Assembly: GCA_036521075.1 (NCBI GenBank)
Contig: DATDIL010000021.1
Span: forward strand, 21,955 to 85,954
DNA from: DAIDKA01 sp036521075
Lineage (GTDB): Bacteria > Pseudomonadota > Gammaproteobacteria > Steroidobacterales > Steroidobacteraceae
DNA: 64,000 nucleotides
Direction: 5' to 3'
Part shown: positions 25,225 to 34,600 of the stretch, in pieces
Numbering within the stretch: the stretch's first letter is position 1
Layout of the letters: each line of letters opens with the position of its first letter
Made by a program: the position numbers and the translations under genes
The notes under the pieces: model-generated
Database searches by the model: none
What the model was told of the DNA's origin: nothing
The model's input: the letters and a program-made list of their open reading frames with translations, nothing else

Positions 25225-26580
25225 TCACTGCACGACGGGAGGTGACCCGGGTAGGCGCGCAGCCGGTAGAAATATGTGTACATTCAGACCGCGAGGCTGC
25301 TGGTCGCGCAGGTCGATCGTGCCCCCGTGGGCCAGAATGATCGAACGGGCAATGGACAGGCCCAGCCCCATGCCCTGCCGATCCGATTCGCGCGCCTCGT
25401 CGGTCCGATAGAAGGGTTCGAAGACTTTCGCCTTCTCGCCGTCCGGGATGCCCGGCCCGTCATCCTGTATCTCGATGATGAAGCCCGTGTCGGGAACGTG
25501 CTGCAGAGTAACCGAGGCGTGTTCGCCGTATTTGGCAGCATTGGTCACGACATTGGTCAGCGCCCGCAACATCGCCTGCGGTTTGCAGTAGTAGTTGCTG
25601 CGATTTGGCGCCCCGTACGTGACATCACCCCCCAGATCCGAGACCAGATCGCAGACCGTCTGCAGCAGGGAATCCAGATCCACGACTTCGCGCGGCTCGG
25701 CATCATCGACTCCTCGCACGAACGACAGGGCGGAGGTGAGCATGATCTGCATGGCCTCGATATCAGCCAGCATCTTCTCCTTGTCATCGGCCCGATCGGT
25801 CTCGACGCGAAGTCTCAGGCGTGTCAATGGAGTGCCCAGGTCGTGGCTGATCGCGCCGAGCATGAGGGTTCGGTCGGTCAGCAGCCGTTGCAGCCGCACC
25901 TGCATTTCGTTGAAGGCGTGGATCGCGCGTTGCAGCTGCAGCGGACCGTGCACGGCCAGGGACGGCGAGTGCACATCGACGCCAACGCGCTCGGCAGCAC
26001 GGGCGAATCGGTCCAGAGGTTGGTTGATCGTCCGGGTCACCCAGAACCACAACCCGGCGGTCGCAAACACCAGGAATACAATGGTCGCGAGTTCTTCCAG
26101 AAGTCCGACTCGGATCTCGAGGCCCACCGGGGTCAAGATCTGCACGGCGCCACCGCCCTGCAGCAACACAGTGATGAATTTTGCATTCCCGCCCGGACTG
26201 TCATTGCGCGCGATGACCTGCACCGAGGCCGGATTTTTGTCGAGGCTGGCCAGCAGTTGCGCACGCAAGGCCAGGTCCGGTTCGGCCAGTCGCGGCGGCA
26301 GCGCCGCGACCGCGGGCTCGTAGTGCACGTGGAACTGGGGGTCATTCCACAGCCCGGCAAAGGCGGGCCGATCGGCGGCTGGCACCGCTTCGAGCAGGCG
26401 CACGACCATTTCGACCTTGCTGATGGCCAGGTCCGGCCGCAGCACGCGCTGCCATTGCGGCAGTGTCACGACGTAGAGCACTCCCGCGAGCACCTGCGAG
26501 AGAACTACCCCCACGATCAGGATGGCGGCCACCTGACCGCGAGAGCCGGCCGGCACCAGCCAGCGCAGCAGTCGTTTCAC
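25225..26580 (-). CDS. Sensor histidine kinase, EnvZ/RstB-like
   Basis: This 451-residue membrane kinase has TM1 at about 18-40, a periplasmic sensor of roughly 125 residues, TM2 at about 166-182 and a HAMP linker (TINQPLDRFARAAERVG). The dimerisation helix carries phospho-acceptor H246 (ISHDLGTPLTRLRL). An ATPase domain follows with N box (LTNVVTNAAKYG), G1 (DDGPGIP) and G2 (GMGLGLSIA). It overlaps the response regulator by four bases. It most likely senses an envelope or chemical signal and controls the neighbouring efflux operon or porin. Confidence 0.92.
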   Translation of the reverse strand: MKRLLRWLVPAGSRGQVAAILIVGVVLSQVLAGVLYVVTLPQWQRVLRPDLAISKVEMVVRLLEAVPAADRPAFAGLWNDPQFHVHYEPAVAALPPRLAEPDLALRAQLLASLDKNPASVQVIARNDSPGGNAKFITVLLQGGGAVQILTPVGLEIRVGLLEELATIVFLVFATAGLWFWVTRTINQPLDRFARAAERVGVDVHSPSLAVHGPLQLQRAIHAFNEMQVRLQRLLTDRTLMLGAISHDLGTPLTRLRLRVETDRADDKEKMLADIEAMQIMLTSALSFVRGVDDAEPREVVDLDSLLQTVCDLVSDLGGDVTYGAPNRSNYYCKPQAMLRALTNVVTNAAKYGEHASVTLQHVPDTGFIIEIQDDGPGIPDGEKAKVFEPFYRTDEARESDRQGMGLGLSIARSIILAHGGTIDLRDQQPRGLNVHIFLPAARLPGSPPVVQ

Positions 26581-27296
26581 GCAGCGGTGACCTCGGCGGT
26601 GAAGATATAGCCTCCGGAACGCACGGTCTGGATAAGCATCGGATCCTTCGGGTCAGCTTCTATCTTACGGCGCAGACGGCTGACCTGGATATCGATACTG
26701 CGATCAAACACGGTGGGATTGCGACCGCGGGTGAGATCCAGGAGCTGGTCGCGTGTGAGCACCCGGTTGGGTCGGTCGCAGAAAGCGGCCAGCAATTCAA
26801 ATTCGCCACCCGTCAGTGGCACCTGGGCACCTTCGGCGGAAGTCAGGCGTCGGGTACCCACGTCCAGCTTCCAGCCCGCGAACAGCAGTACTGACGGCTG
26901 TCGCGCCTGTGGCGTGCGGGTGACCGACTGCACGCGGCGCAGCAGTGCCCGGATGCGGGCCAGCAACTCGTGGGTTCCGAACGGTTTGGTGAGGTAGTCG
27001 TCGGCGCCAATTTCCAGTCCGACGACGCGATCCACCTCGCTGGCTCGCGCGGTGAGCATGATGATCGGCACGTGGCTGCCCGCACGAACGCGCCGGCACA
27101 GCGACAGGCCGTCTTCCTTCGGCAGCATGATGTCGAGAATCAGCAGATCGATCCGGCTTACCCCGAGTAGCCGGTCCATTTCGCGACCATCCTTCGCGAC
27201 GCTCACCCGGTAGCCGTTGTGCTCCAGGAAGTCCGCTACCAGGCCGCGGATATCGGGATCGTCCTCAACAAACAGGATGTGCGGCGACTGTTCCAT
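26577..27296 (-). CDS. OmpR-family response regulator
   Basis: This 239-residue protein has a receiver domain with acidic pocket E11-D12-D13, phospho-acceptor D55 (LLILDIMLP) and the TKPF lysine. Its C-terminal winged helix (LTGGEFELLAAF, DRSIDIQVSRLRRKIE, VRSGGYIF) is of OmpR type. I start it at 27296 (MEQSPHILFVEDD); an upstream frame extension of 46 residues has no family match. It is co-transcribed with the kinase and divergent from a porin gene, with repeated TGTAAC motifs between them that could be its targets. Confidence 0.93.
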   Translation of the reverse strand: MEQSPHILFVEDDPDIRGLVADFLEHNGYRVSVAKDGREMDRLLGVSRIDLLILDIMLPKEDGLSLCRRVRAGSHVPIIMLTARASEVDRVVGLEIGADDYLTKPFGTHELLARIRALLRRVQSVTRTPQARQPSVLLFAGWKLDVGTRRLTSAEGAQVPLTGGEFELLAAFCDRPNRVLTRDQLLDLTRGRNPTVFDRSIDIQVSRLRRKIEADPKDPMLIQTVRSGGYIFTAEVTAA

Positions 27297-27341
27297 GCGG
27301 CACAAGTATTCCAGCGAAGATCCCGTGACCGGAAGGATTTT

Positions 27342-27414
27342 TGTAACGGACCGCAACAGACCGGCCGTTCCCATGGCGGTTTCGCCAGCTGTCCCGATGC
27401 TACCGGTCTGTAAC
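27342..27414. promoter_or_regulatory. Repeats in the regulator-porin intergenic region
   Basis: ACAGACCGG (27356-27364) and CCGGTCTGT (27403-27411) are perfect inverted nine-mers 38 bases apart. TGTAAC occurs at 27342-27347 and again at 27409-27414. The region separates a divergent OmpR-type regulator and a porin gene, so these are candidate regulator-binding sites. Confidence 0.4.
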
Positions 27415-27503
27415 CGCCGCACGACTGACGCCATAACCGGCGCTCCATAGACTCGGCGCTGCAGCTTAAGACGCTGTCATCCAGAACCAGGACGGAGAGG
27501 CGA

Positions 27504-28907
27504 GTGAACCATACAAGTCGACATTTGAGCGCAATCAGCCTTGGGTGGCATGCGTTCCTCTTAATCGGGGCCATGAGCGCGATTCCCGCCCTTGCGCAGC
27601 AGAAAACCGGACCGGGCGTCCCGGAGGATGACAGCCTGGTGTGGCACGGCATCACACTGTACGGAGGCGTCGATGTGGGTATCCAATACGATACCCACAG
27701 CGCGCCGTTCAGCCCCTACCGGCCGGCGGCCAGCGGCAACATTGTACGGTCCAACGATTATGCGTCGCCGGTCGGTGTGACGCCGAGCAACATGGGCCAG
27801 TCGCGCGTTGGCCTGCAGGGCAATGTGCCGCTGATCGCCGACTGGACGGGCGTCTTCCAGGTGGAGAGCTTCTTCAACCCCCAGTCCGGCCAACTCGCGG
27901 ATTCGCTGAAGTCCCTGGCCGTGAATAACGGCAAAGCCGTGGAGAATCAGAACATCGGGGTCGACGGCAGTTCGGCCGGCCAAGCCTTCCAGACGGCCTA
28001 TGTCGGGCTGAAATCACCCCGGTTCGGCGCGCTCAGCTTCGGCCGCCAGGTTTCGCTGCTATCGGCAGGGGCCATTGAGTACGACCCCAACTTCCTCGCG
28101 ACTGCGTTCGGCGTGCTCGGCGCCTCAAACACCTACGCGGGCGCTGGCAGCAGCGAAACCAACCGGCTCGATTCGAGTGTGAAGTATCTGGTAAAGCTCG
28201 GCGATCTGCTGCATGTCGGTGCCCTGTACAAATTCAACGATTCCGGCGGGTCCGCGCGCACCGCCTACCAGGCGGATCTCGGTGCCAGCGTCGCCGGTCT
28301 GTCAGTCGATGCGTTCTATTCGAAGATCAACGATGCCATCACGGCCACGGCCTTGAGCGCAAGCCAGATGACCGCACTTGCGGGCTTGGGATATCCGCCG
28401 TCAGATTCTCTGGCAGCGACCGTTTCGGACAATACGACCTATGCCCTGATGGGGTCATACAAGCTCGATCCGTTCAGGTTCTTTGCCGGCTACGAGCACA
28501 TCAAGTATGCGGATCCCGATACGCCGCTGAGCGCCGGCTACACTGACATCGGCGGCTACGTGCTGGCGTTTGTCACGAACAATGCGTTCCTGGCTCCAAA
28601 AACAGTGCGGGTCTACTGGACCGGCGTTCGGTACACGGTTCTGCGCGGCCTTGATCTCACGGGGGCCTATTACGGCGTCGATCAGAATGCCTACGGCACC
28701 AAGACGCTGGCGGGCTGCACGACTGCCGCGCACAGTGTCTGCAGCGGCAGCCTTGAGGGCTTCTCCTTCGATGCCGACTACCGCTTCAACGTGCACTTCG
28801 ATGCCTATCTGGGTGCCATGTACAGCGGCGTGCATGACGGCATGGCGAGCGGCTATGTGTACTCAACCAACATCAACCCCACCGTGGGCGTTCGGTATAA
28901 ATTCTAA
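27504..28907 (+). CDS. Porin-like outer-membrane protein, paralogue of the 11.9 kb porin
   Basis: This 467-residue protein has a signal peptide ending PALAQQ and a barrel ending VGVRYKF. It shares WHGIT, HxxPFSPY, FNPQSGQLADS, DPFRFFAGYEHIK and GGYVLAFV with the porin at 11875-13431, showing a common origin. The start is a GTG with GGAGAGG as ribosome site. It is divergent from the OmpR-type two-component genes, a classical arrangement for a regulated porin. The solute is unknown. Confidence 0.82.
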   Translation: MNHTSRHLSAISLGWHAFLLIGAMSAIPALAQQKTGPGVPEDDSLVWHGITLYGGVDVGIQYDTHSAPFSPYRPAASGNIVRSNDYASPVGVTPSNMGQSRVGLQGNVPLIADWTGVFQVESFFNPQSGQLADSLKSLAVNNGKAVENQNIGVDGSSAGQAFQTAYVGLKSPRFGALSFGRQVSLLSAGAIEYDPNFLATAFGVLGASNTYAGAGSSETNRLDSSVKYLVKLGDLLHVGALYKFNDSGGSARTAYQADLGASVAGLSVDAFYSKINDAITATALSASQMTALAGLGYPPSDSLAATVSDNTTYALMGSYKLDPFRFFAGYEHIKYADPDTPLSAGYTDIGGYVLAFVTNNAFLAPKTVRVYWTGVRYTVLRGLDLTGAYYGVDQNAYGTKTLAGCTTAAHSVCSGSLEGFSFDADYRFNVHFDAYLGAMYSGVHDGMASGYVYSTNINPTVGVRYKF

Positions 28908-28920
28908 AGCGCTGCAAGCT

Positions 28921-29754
28921 TCACTCCGCGGCACGCAGCAACTCGTTGATGGAGGTCTTCGCCCGTGTCCGGGCGTCGACCTTCTTCACGATCACCGCGC
29001 AGTACAGCGCGTAGCGGCCATCGGCGGAGGGCAGGCTGCCGGAGACGACCACCGAGCCAGCCGGCACGCGTCCTTGCAGCACCTCGCCGGTGGTGCGGTC
29101 ATAGATCTTGGTGCTCTGGCTGATGAAGACGCCCATCGCAATGACCGAGCCGGCTTCCACGATCACGCCCTCGACGATCTCCGAGCGGGCGCCAATGAAG
29201 CAGGCATCCTCGATGATGGTCGGATTGGCCTGCAGCGGTTCGAGCACGCCACCAATGCCCACGCCGCCGGAAAGATGCACATTCTTGCCGATCTGCGCGC
29301 AGGAACCCACGGTCACCCACGTATCGATCATGCTGCCCGAATCGACGTAGGCGCCGATGTTGACGTAGCTGGGCATCAGTACGGCGTTGGCTCCCACATA
29401 GGCGCCCTTGCGCACCACGGCGTGCGGCACCACGCGCGCACCGTCATCCTGGAACTGCGCGGTCGAATACTTGCCGTATTTGAGCGGGACCTTGTCGTAG
29501 AACCGGGAATAGCCCGCCTCGATGACCTCGTTTTCGCGGGCGCGGAAGTACAACAGTACCGCCTTCTTCAGCCATTGGTGCACGAGCCATTTGCCGTTGC
29601 GCTTTTCGGCCACGCGCAGTTTGCCGCGATCGAGCAGGTCGATGGTGGTTTCGACGGCATCGAGGAGCTCGCGCGAGATGTTCTTGGGCGTGATCTGGGC
29701 GCGTTTCTCGAACGCGGCCTCGATCAATGCCTGCAATTGCGGTGTATCGCTCAT
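28921..29754 (-). CDS. dapD: Tetrahydrodipicolinate N-succinyltransferase
   Basis: This 277-residue cytoplasmic enzyme transfers succinyl from succinyl-CoA to tetrahydrodipicolinate in the diaminopimelate pathway. It has an N-terminal helical domain and a left-handed beta helix built from hexapeptides (for example NAVLMPSYVNIGAYVDSGSMIDTW, GGVGIGGVLEP). The length is typical (274 in E. coli). It follows dapC after seven bases on the minus strand. Confidence 0.96.
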   Translation of the reverse strand: MSDTPQLQALIEAAFEKRAQITPKNISRELLDAVETTIDLLDRGKLRVAEKRNGKWLVHQWLKKAVLLYFRARENEVIEAGYSRFYDKVPLKYGKYSTAQFQDDGARVVPHAVVRKGAYVGANAVLMPSYVNIGAYVDSGSMIDTWVTVGSCAQIGKNVHLSGGVGIGGVLEPLQANPTIIEDACFIGARSEIVEGVIVEAGSVIAMGVFISQSTKIYDRTTGEVLQGRVPAGSVVVSGSLPSADGRYALYCAVIVKKVDARTRAKTSINELLRAAE

Positions 29755-29761
29755 GGGATCC

Positions 29762-30958
29762 TTAGCGGCCGCTGATGAAGTCCCGGATCCGCGTGGCGGC
29801 AGTCACGCAGTCCTCCACCGATGCGGTCAGAGACAGGCGCACGCGTCCCGCGCCCGGATTGCCCAGTTCGGTGGTGCGCGCCAGGTAGATGCCGGGCAGC
29901 ACCGTGACATTTTGCCGGGCGAAGAGCTCCCGTGTGAAGCGTTCATCGTCGCCGTCCACATCGACCCACAGATAGAACGCGCCGTCGGGCCGCTGCACGT
30001 CCAGTACCGGGGAGAGTATCGGCAGCACGCGATCGAACTTTTCCCGGTACAGCTGGCGATTGACCCGCACGTGCGCGTCATCATCCCAGGCCACGCGACT
30101 TGCCATCTGCACCAGCGGTGACATCGCACCGCCCTGATAGGTGCGATACAGCAGGAATTTGCGCATCAGCTGCGGGTCGCCGGCCACGAATCCGGAGCGC
30201 AGGCCCGGCACGCTGGAGCGTTTGGAGAGGCTGTGGAACACGATGCAGCGCTGGAAGCGGTCCCGGCCGGTGTCCTGTGCGACCGCGAGCAGGCTCGGCG
30301 GCGGGGCGGCCTCGTCCGCGTAGATCTCTGCATAACACTCATCGCAAGCGATGATGAAATCGTGGCGCTCGGCCAGGTCCAGGGCACGGCCCAGGTAATT
30401 TTCATGCAGCACCGCGCCGGTCGGATTGCCGGGGCTGCACAGGAACAGCACCTGAGTGCGCTCCAGCACCGTCTGCGGTATTGAATCCAGGTCCGGGGCA
30501 AAGTTCGTCTTGGCGGTGGCGTTCAGATAATAAGGCGTCGCCCCGGCCAGCAGCGCGGCACCCTCGTAGATTTGATAGAACGGATTCGGCGTGATCACCA
30601 CGGACACATCGCTCGGATCAACGACGGCCTGAACCAGGGCGAACAGTGCCTCGCGGGTGCCGTTGACGGGGAGCACCATCGTCGCCGGATCCACGCTGCC
30701 GGCGCGCAGTGTGAAGCGTCGTTCCAGCCAGCGCGCTGCACTGCTGCGCAGTTCCAGGCTGCCGGCCGTCGCCGGATAAGTCCCCAGGCGGTCGACCCCC
30801 TGGCGCAGCGCCTCGAGCACGAACGGCGGGGGCTCGTGCCGGGGCTCACCGATGGAAAGTGCAATGGGTGGCAGCGCTGCCGGCGCGGGCGTTGCGGCCA
30901 ATAGCCTGCTCAGCTTTTCGAAGGGGTAGGTGTGCAGCGACCCAAGCCGTGGATTCAT
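29762..30958 (-). CDS. dapC: Succinyldiaminopimelate transaminase
   Basis: This 398-residue fold-type I PLP aminotransferase has the PLP lysine in FHSLSKRSSVPGLRSGF, the phosphate-binding arginine region in the same motif, and the aspartate of ACDECYAE. The sequence and placement between dapD and glnD match the DapC of other Gammaproteobacteria. It makes N-succinyl-LL-diaminopimelate, the substrate of DapE encoded at 2.3 kb. It overlaps the glnD stop by four bases. Confidence 0.93.
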   Translation of the reverse strand: MNPRLGSLHTYPFEKLSRLLAATPAPAALPPIALSIGEPRHEPPPFVLEALRQGVDRLGTYPATAGSLELRSSAARWLERRFTLRAGSVDPATMVLPVNGTREALFALVQAVVDPSDVSVVITPNPFYQIYEGAALLAGATPYYLNATAKTNFAPDLDSIPQTVLERTQVLFLCSPGNPTGAVLHENYLGRALDLAERHDFIIACDECYAEIYADEAAPPPSLLAVAQDTGRDRFQRCIVFHSLSKRSSVPGLRSGFVAGDPQLMRKFLLYRTYQGGAMSPLVQMASRVAWDDDAHVRVNRQLYREKFDRVLPILSPVLDVQRPDGAFYLWVDVDGDDERFTRELFARQNVTVLPGIYLARTTELGNPGAGRVRLSLTASVEDCVTAATRIRDFISGR

Positions 30959-33642
30959 TTTATCGGCCGCTGATCCAGTGCCTGCAGCAGATGCTCCTTT
31001 AAGCGCTGGGCTGCCTCTTCATTCAAGGGTCGGTGCTGCAGATCGCTCACATAGAACACATCTTCGGCGCGTTCACCGACGGTCATGATCTTCGCCTTGC
31101 GCAGTTCGATGTGCTGCTGCATCAGCACCGTGCCGACATCGCACAGCAGACCGGGGCGATCACCTGCGATCAGTTCCAGCACCGAGCGGCGATTGCGGTC
31201 ATCGACGCTGATCGTGACTTGCGTGGGAGTGTTGAACATGCGCGCCTGGCGCGGCGCGCGGCGTGAAACCACCGGCATGCTGGCATCGGCCCGCTGCAGG
31301 GCGCGCAGCACGGCAAACTCAATCTCCGTCTGGCGATCCTGGTCGGTGATCGGCGCGCCGTCGTCTTCGAGGATGTGGTACAGACCCAGTGTGAAACCAT
31401 CGTCCGTGGGCGAAACGCGTGCATCGACGATATTGAGTCCGAGCTGATCCAGGACCGCCGTGGTGCGCGCAAAGCCCTGGATGCCCTCCGGCGCGAAGGC
31501 GAGCACCGCGGTGGTACCGCGGACACTGCGCGGCTCGATTGCCACGAGCGTCTCCCCGGGACCGGGCTGACGCTCGATGAGCAGGCGGGTGTGCCAGGCG
31601 ACCTCCTCCGGGGTGTACTGCAGGAAATACTGCTGCGAGAAGCGCGCCCAGAGCCGCTCGATGTCCTCGGCGGCAATGCCATATCCGGCCAGCAGCTGCC
31701 GGGCCGCTGCCTGGGTCTCGCGGATGAGTTCCTCCTGGTCGATCGGGCTTTCGAGCCCGCGGCGCAACGCGCGCTTCACGCGCTCGTAGAACTCATGAAA
31801 GAGCGATGCCTTCCAGGAATTCCACAACTTCGGATTGGTGCCGCGCACGTCGGCGCAGGTCAGCACATACAGATGATCCAGATGGGTCTCATCACCGACT
31901 TTGCGCGCGAAGGCGCTCACCACTTCCGGGTCGGTGATGTCCTGCTTCTGTGCCGTCACCGACAGCTCCAAGTGATTGCGCACCAGCCAGGCGACCAGAC
32001 GGGCGTCATAGCGCGACAACCCCTGCTCCAGGCAGAAGGCCTCCGCATCCACGGAGCCCAATTCGGAGTGGTCCCCGCCGCGACCCTTGGCGATGTCATG
32101 AAACAGCGCCGCCAGATACGCTATTTCGGGCTTCGGCAGCTGCTGCATCAGGCGTGACAGGGCCGGCAACTCGTGGTCGTAGCGGGGAATCGCCCAGCGC
32201 CGCAGATTGCTGAGCACAAACAGCGTATGTGCGTCCACGGTATAGGCGTGGAACAGATCGTACTGCATGCGGCCGACGATGCGGCCGAAAGCCGGTATGT
32301 AGCGCCCGAGCACGTCGTAGTTGTTCATGCGGCGCAGCTCATGCGTCACGCCCACGGGTGCGCGCAGAATGTCCATGAACAGCCGGTGATGGCGCGGGTT
32401 CTGCCGGAACTCCTCATCGATGAGCCACAAGCTGCGCGTCACCTCCCGCATGGTGGAGGCGCGTACGCCCTTGATGTCGGGATTCTGCTGCAGCAGCACG
32501 AACAGCTCGAGCAACGCCGAAGGGGTGCGTGCAAAGACGTCATCGCGCCGCGCTTCGAGCGAACCGTTGCGCACCTGGAAGCGCGCGTTCAGCGGTCGGA
32601 TGTCCTCCTCGTTGCTGAGGATGGCCTCGCGGAACAGCTGCAGCAACAGTTCATTGAGCAGGCTCGCATCCATCACGGTGCGGTAGTAGCGCTGCATGAA
32701 CTGCTCGACCGCCAGGGTGTAGGAGGCATCCTCATAACCGAAGGTCTGCGCCAGCTTCAGCTGGTGATCAAACAGCAGGCGGTCTTCGCGACGGCCGGTC
32801 ACGATGTGCAGTCCGAAGCGCACCTTCCACAAGAAGGATTGCGCCTGTTTGAGCCGGCGCAGCTCACTGGCGGTCACGAAGCCTCGGCGCGCGAGGCCGT
32901 CGAGGGATTCGGCGCCGAAATGACGCTTGGCCACCCAGCCTATCGTCTGGATGTCACGCAGTCCGCCCGGGCCGGTCTTGACGTTGGGCTCCAGGTTGTA
33001 GGCCGTGTCATTGGCCTTCAGATGCCGGGCCGCCTGTTCTTTGAGCTTGGCTTCGAAGAATTCCTTTTCCGGCCAGATGCCGGGCGGGCTCAAGGCGACA
33101 TTCATGTCGGCAAACAAAGCCTCATCGCCGTGCAGCAATCGTGCTTCGAGCAGTGTCGTCATGACACTGACATCGGCGGCGCTCTCCTGCACGCATTCGG
33201 CAACCGTGCGGACGCTGTGGCCGACTTCCAGGCCGATGTCCCACAGGAAGGCGATGAGCCGCTCCACCTGGGAGCGTTCCGTATCGTCCGGCGGCTGGGA
33301 CACCAGCAGCAGGATGTCGATGTCGGAGCAGGGGTGAAGTTCGCCGCGGCCATAACCCCCCACGGCGACCAGCGCCCAGTGCCGATCCGCGCTCCCGAGA
33401 TGTTCCGACCAGGCCTGGCACAGCACCGAGTCGATGAGCGCCGCCCGGGCATGAACCAGGGTCTCGACCGGCTCCTCGGCGAGGAAGCGCGCCTTCAGTT
33501 CTTCGTGGGCCTCGCCCAGCTGCCTGCGGTATTCCTCCCGCGAACCGGGGTGGGCGGCCAGTTGGGCCGGAAGGCGCGCGAGCAGTGCCCAGGCAGGGGT
33601 GATTACCGCCTCGGGTAGCAGCTCTTCCAGCGGCTCACTCAA
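30955..33642 (-). CDS. glnD: PII uridylyltransferase/uridylyl-removing enzyme
   Basis: This bifunctional nitrogen sensor of 895 residues modifies PII proteins according to glutamine. The nucleotidyltransferase motif GGYGRGELHPCSDIDIL is at about 95-111 with D108 and D110. An HD domain (LFHDIAKGRGGDHSELG) removes UMP, and two C-terminal ACT domains sense glutamine (RSVRGTTAVLAFAPEG and DRPGLLCDVGTVLMQQHI). No ATG is usable near the N-terminus. I place the start at a TTG (33642) whose TTGA overlaps the map stop; a longer frame beginning 33711 lies inside map and is spurious. Confidence 0.93.
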   Translation of the reverse strand: MSEPLEELLPEAVITPAWALLARLPAQLAAHPGSREEYRRQLGEAHEELKARFLAEEPVETLVHARAALIDSVLCQAWSEHLGSADRHWALVAVGGYGRGELHPCSDIDILLLVSQPPDDTERSQVERLIAFLWDIGLEVGHSVRTVAECVQESAADVSVMTTLLEARLLHGDEALFADMNVALSPPGIWPEKEFFEAKLKEQAARHLKANDTAYNLEPNVKTGPGGLRDIQTIGWVAKRHFGAESLDGLARRGFVTASELRRLKQAQSFLWKVRFGLHIVTGRREDRLLFDHQLKLAQTFGYEDASYTLAVEQFMQRYYRTVMDASLLNELLLQLFREAILSNEEDIRPLNARFQVRNGSLEARRDDVFARTPSALLELFVLLQQNPDIKGVRASTMREVTRSLWLIDEEFRQNPRHHRLFMDILRAPVGVTHELRRMNNYDVLGRYIPAFGRIVGRMQYDLFHAYTVDAHTLFVLSNLRRWAIPRYDHELPALSRLMQQLPKPEIAYLAALFHDIAKGRGGDHSELGSVDAEAFCLEQGLSRYDARLVAWLVRNHLELSVTAQKQDITDPEVVSAFARKVGDETHLDHLYVLTCADVRGTNPKLWNSWKASLFHEFYERVKRALRRGLESPIDQEELIRETQAAARQLLAGYGIAAEDIERLWARFSQQYFLQYTPEEVAWHTRLLIERQPGPGETLVAIEPRSVRGTTAVLAFAPEGIQGFARTTAVLDQLGLNIVDARVSPTDDGFTLGLYHILEDDGAPITDQDRQTEIEFAVLRALQRADASMPVVSRRAPRQARMFNTPTQVTISVDDRNRRSVLELIAGDRPGLLCDVGTVLMQQHIELRKAKIMTVGERAEDVFYVSDLQHRPLNEEAAQRLKEHLLQALDQRPIK

Positions 33643-34406
33643 TGGCGGTCCGCCGCGCCCAGGGTCAGGACATCCACGCCGGTCGCCGTGACCAGGCAAG
33701 TGTGCTCCCACTGAGCCGACAGTGAATGGTCCTTGGTCACCACGGTCCAGCCGTCCGGCAGCAGGCGCACGTGACGTTTGCCTGCATTTACCATTGGTTC
33801 CACTGTAAAGGTCATCCCCTGCTGCAGCTCCAGGCCGGTGCCCGACTCCCCATAGTGCAGGATCTGCGGATCCTCGTGGTAAATGCGTCCGATGCCATGG
33901 CCACAGTACTCACGCACTACCGAGAAATTCAAGGATTCGACGTATTCCTGGATGGCATGACCGATGTCGCCCAGCCGGGTGCCCGGCTTGACGGTACGGA
34001 TGCCGCGCCACATGGCCTCGAAACACACCTCGGTCAGCCGCTGGGCGGCCACCGGGGGCTTGCCCACGTAGTACATGCGGCTGGTATCGCCATGGAAGCC
34101 ATCCTTGATGACGGTGACATCGATATTGATGATGTCTCCGGTTTTCAGCTTCCGGTCGTTCGGAATTCCGTGGCAGACCACGTGATTGACCGAGGAGCAG
34201 ATGGTCTTGGGAAAACCCCGGTAATTGAGGTTCGCCGGAATGGTGCCCTGGACGTTGACGATGTGCTCGTAGCAGACCCGGTCCAGCTCCTCCGTCGTCA
34301 CGCCGGGCACCACGTGCGGGCCGATGATATCGAGGACTTCAGCCGCGAGCCGCCCGGCTTCGCGCATCTTCTGCTGTTCTTCAGGGGACTTGATCGTGAT
34401 GTGCAT
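33639..34406 (-). CDS. map: Methionine aminopeptidase type I
   Basis: This 255-residue enzyme removes initiator methionine from new proteins. Metal ligands appear in DVTVIKDGFHGDTSRMY (two aspartates), GHGIGRIYHEDP (histidine), TVEPMV and WSA/SAQWEHT (glutamates), and the substrate histidine in NHVVCHGIP. It is divergent from rpsB, the usual gammaproteobacterial arrangement, and leads the map-glnD-dapC-dapD run. Confidence 0.96.
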   Translation of the reverse strand: MHITIKSPEEQQKMREAGRLAAEVLDIIGPHVVPGVTTEELDRVCYEHIVNVQGTIPANLNYRGFPKTICSSVNHVVCHGIPNDRKLKTGDIINIDVTVIKDGFHGDTSRMYYVGKPPVAAQRLTEVCFEAMWRGIRTVKPGTRLGDIGHAIQEYVESLNFSVVREYCGHGIGRIYHEDPQILHYGESGTGLELQQGMTFTVEPMVNAGKRHVRLLPDGWTVVTKDHSLSAQWEHTCLVTATGVDVLTLGAADRH

Positions 34407-34436
34407 TATCTGTGTAAGTCGGTAACCCGTAAGACA

Positions 34437-34465
34437 TTGTTCCTACGGGACGTTCATGGTATAAA
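34437..34465 (+). promoter_or_regulatory. rpsB promoter
   Basis: TTGTTC (-35, 34437-34442), a 17-bp spacer and TATAAA (-10, 34460-34465), followed by a GC-rich discriminator (GCGCGG). A GC-rich discriminator is typical of stringently controlled translation genes. The start would be near 34472, giving a leader of about 130 nt. Confidence 0.65.
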
Positions 34466-34473
34466 GCGCGGCC

Positions 34474-34560
34474 CTCGTTGGCAACGACGAGAAATTCCAT
34501 ACGCGTATCGCTAACCCGGTGGCTGGGTGCCCGCAACATTAATGTTCGGGTGGTCACCCG
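34474..34560 (+). promoter_or_regulatory. Structured rpsB leader, candidate S2 autoregulatory RNA
   Basis: The leader can form a seven-bp hairpin with a GCAA tetraloop (34474-34480 with 34485-34491). It can also form a hairpin around the palindrome AACATTAATGTT (34535-34546) flanked by CCCG and CGGG. The same CGGG can pair instead with ACCCG (34547-34551 with 34556-34560), so two states are mutually exclusive. Autogenous control of rpsB by S2 through its leader is known in Gammaproteobacteria; whether this is the same element is inference. Confidence 0.5.
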
Positions 34561-34600
34561 GGATACGCGCAAGGATCAACCCCACAGTGCAGGAGTTCGT

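Noticed and set aside
33643..33711. Earlier GTG start for glnD
   Set aside because: The extra residues are encoded inside map in another frame and do not resemble GlnD. The TTG at 33642 gives the normal length and a standard four-base overlap.
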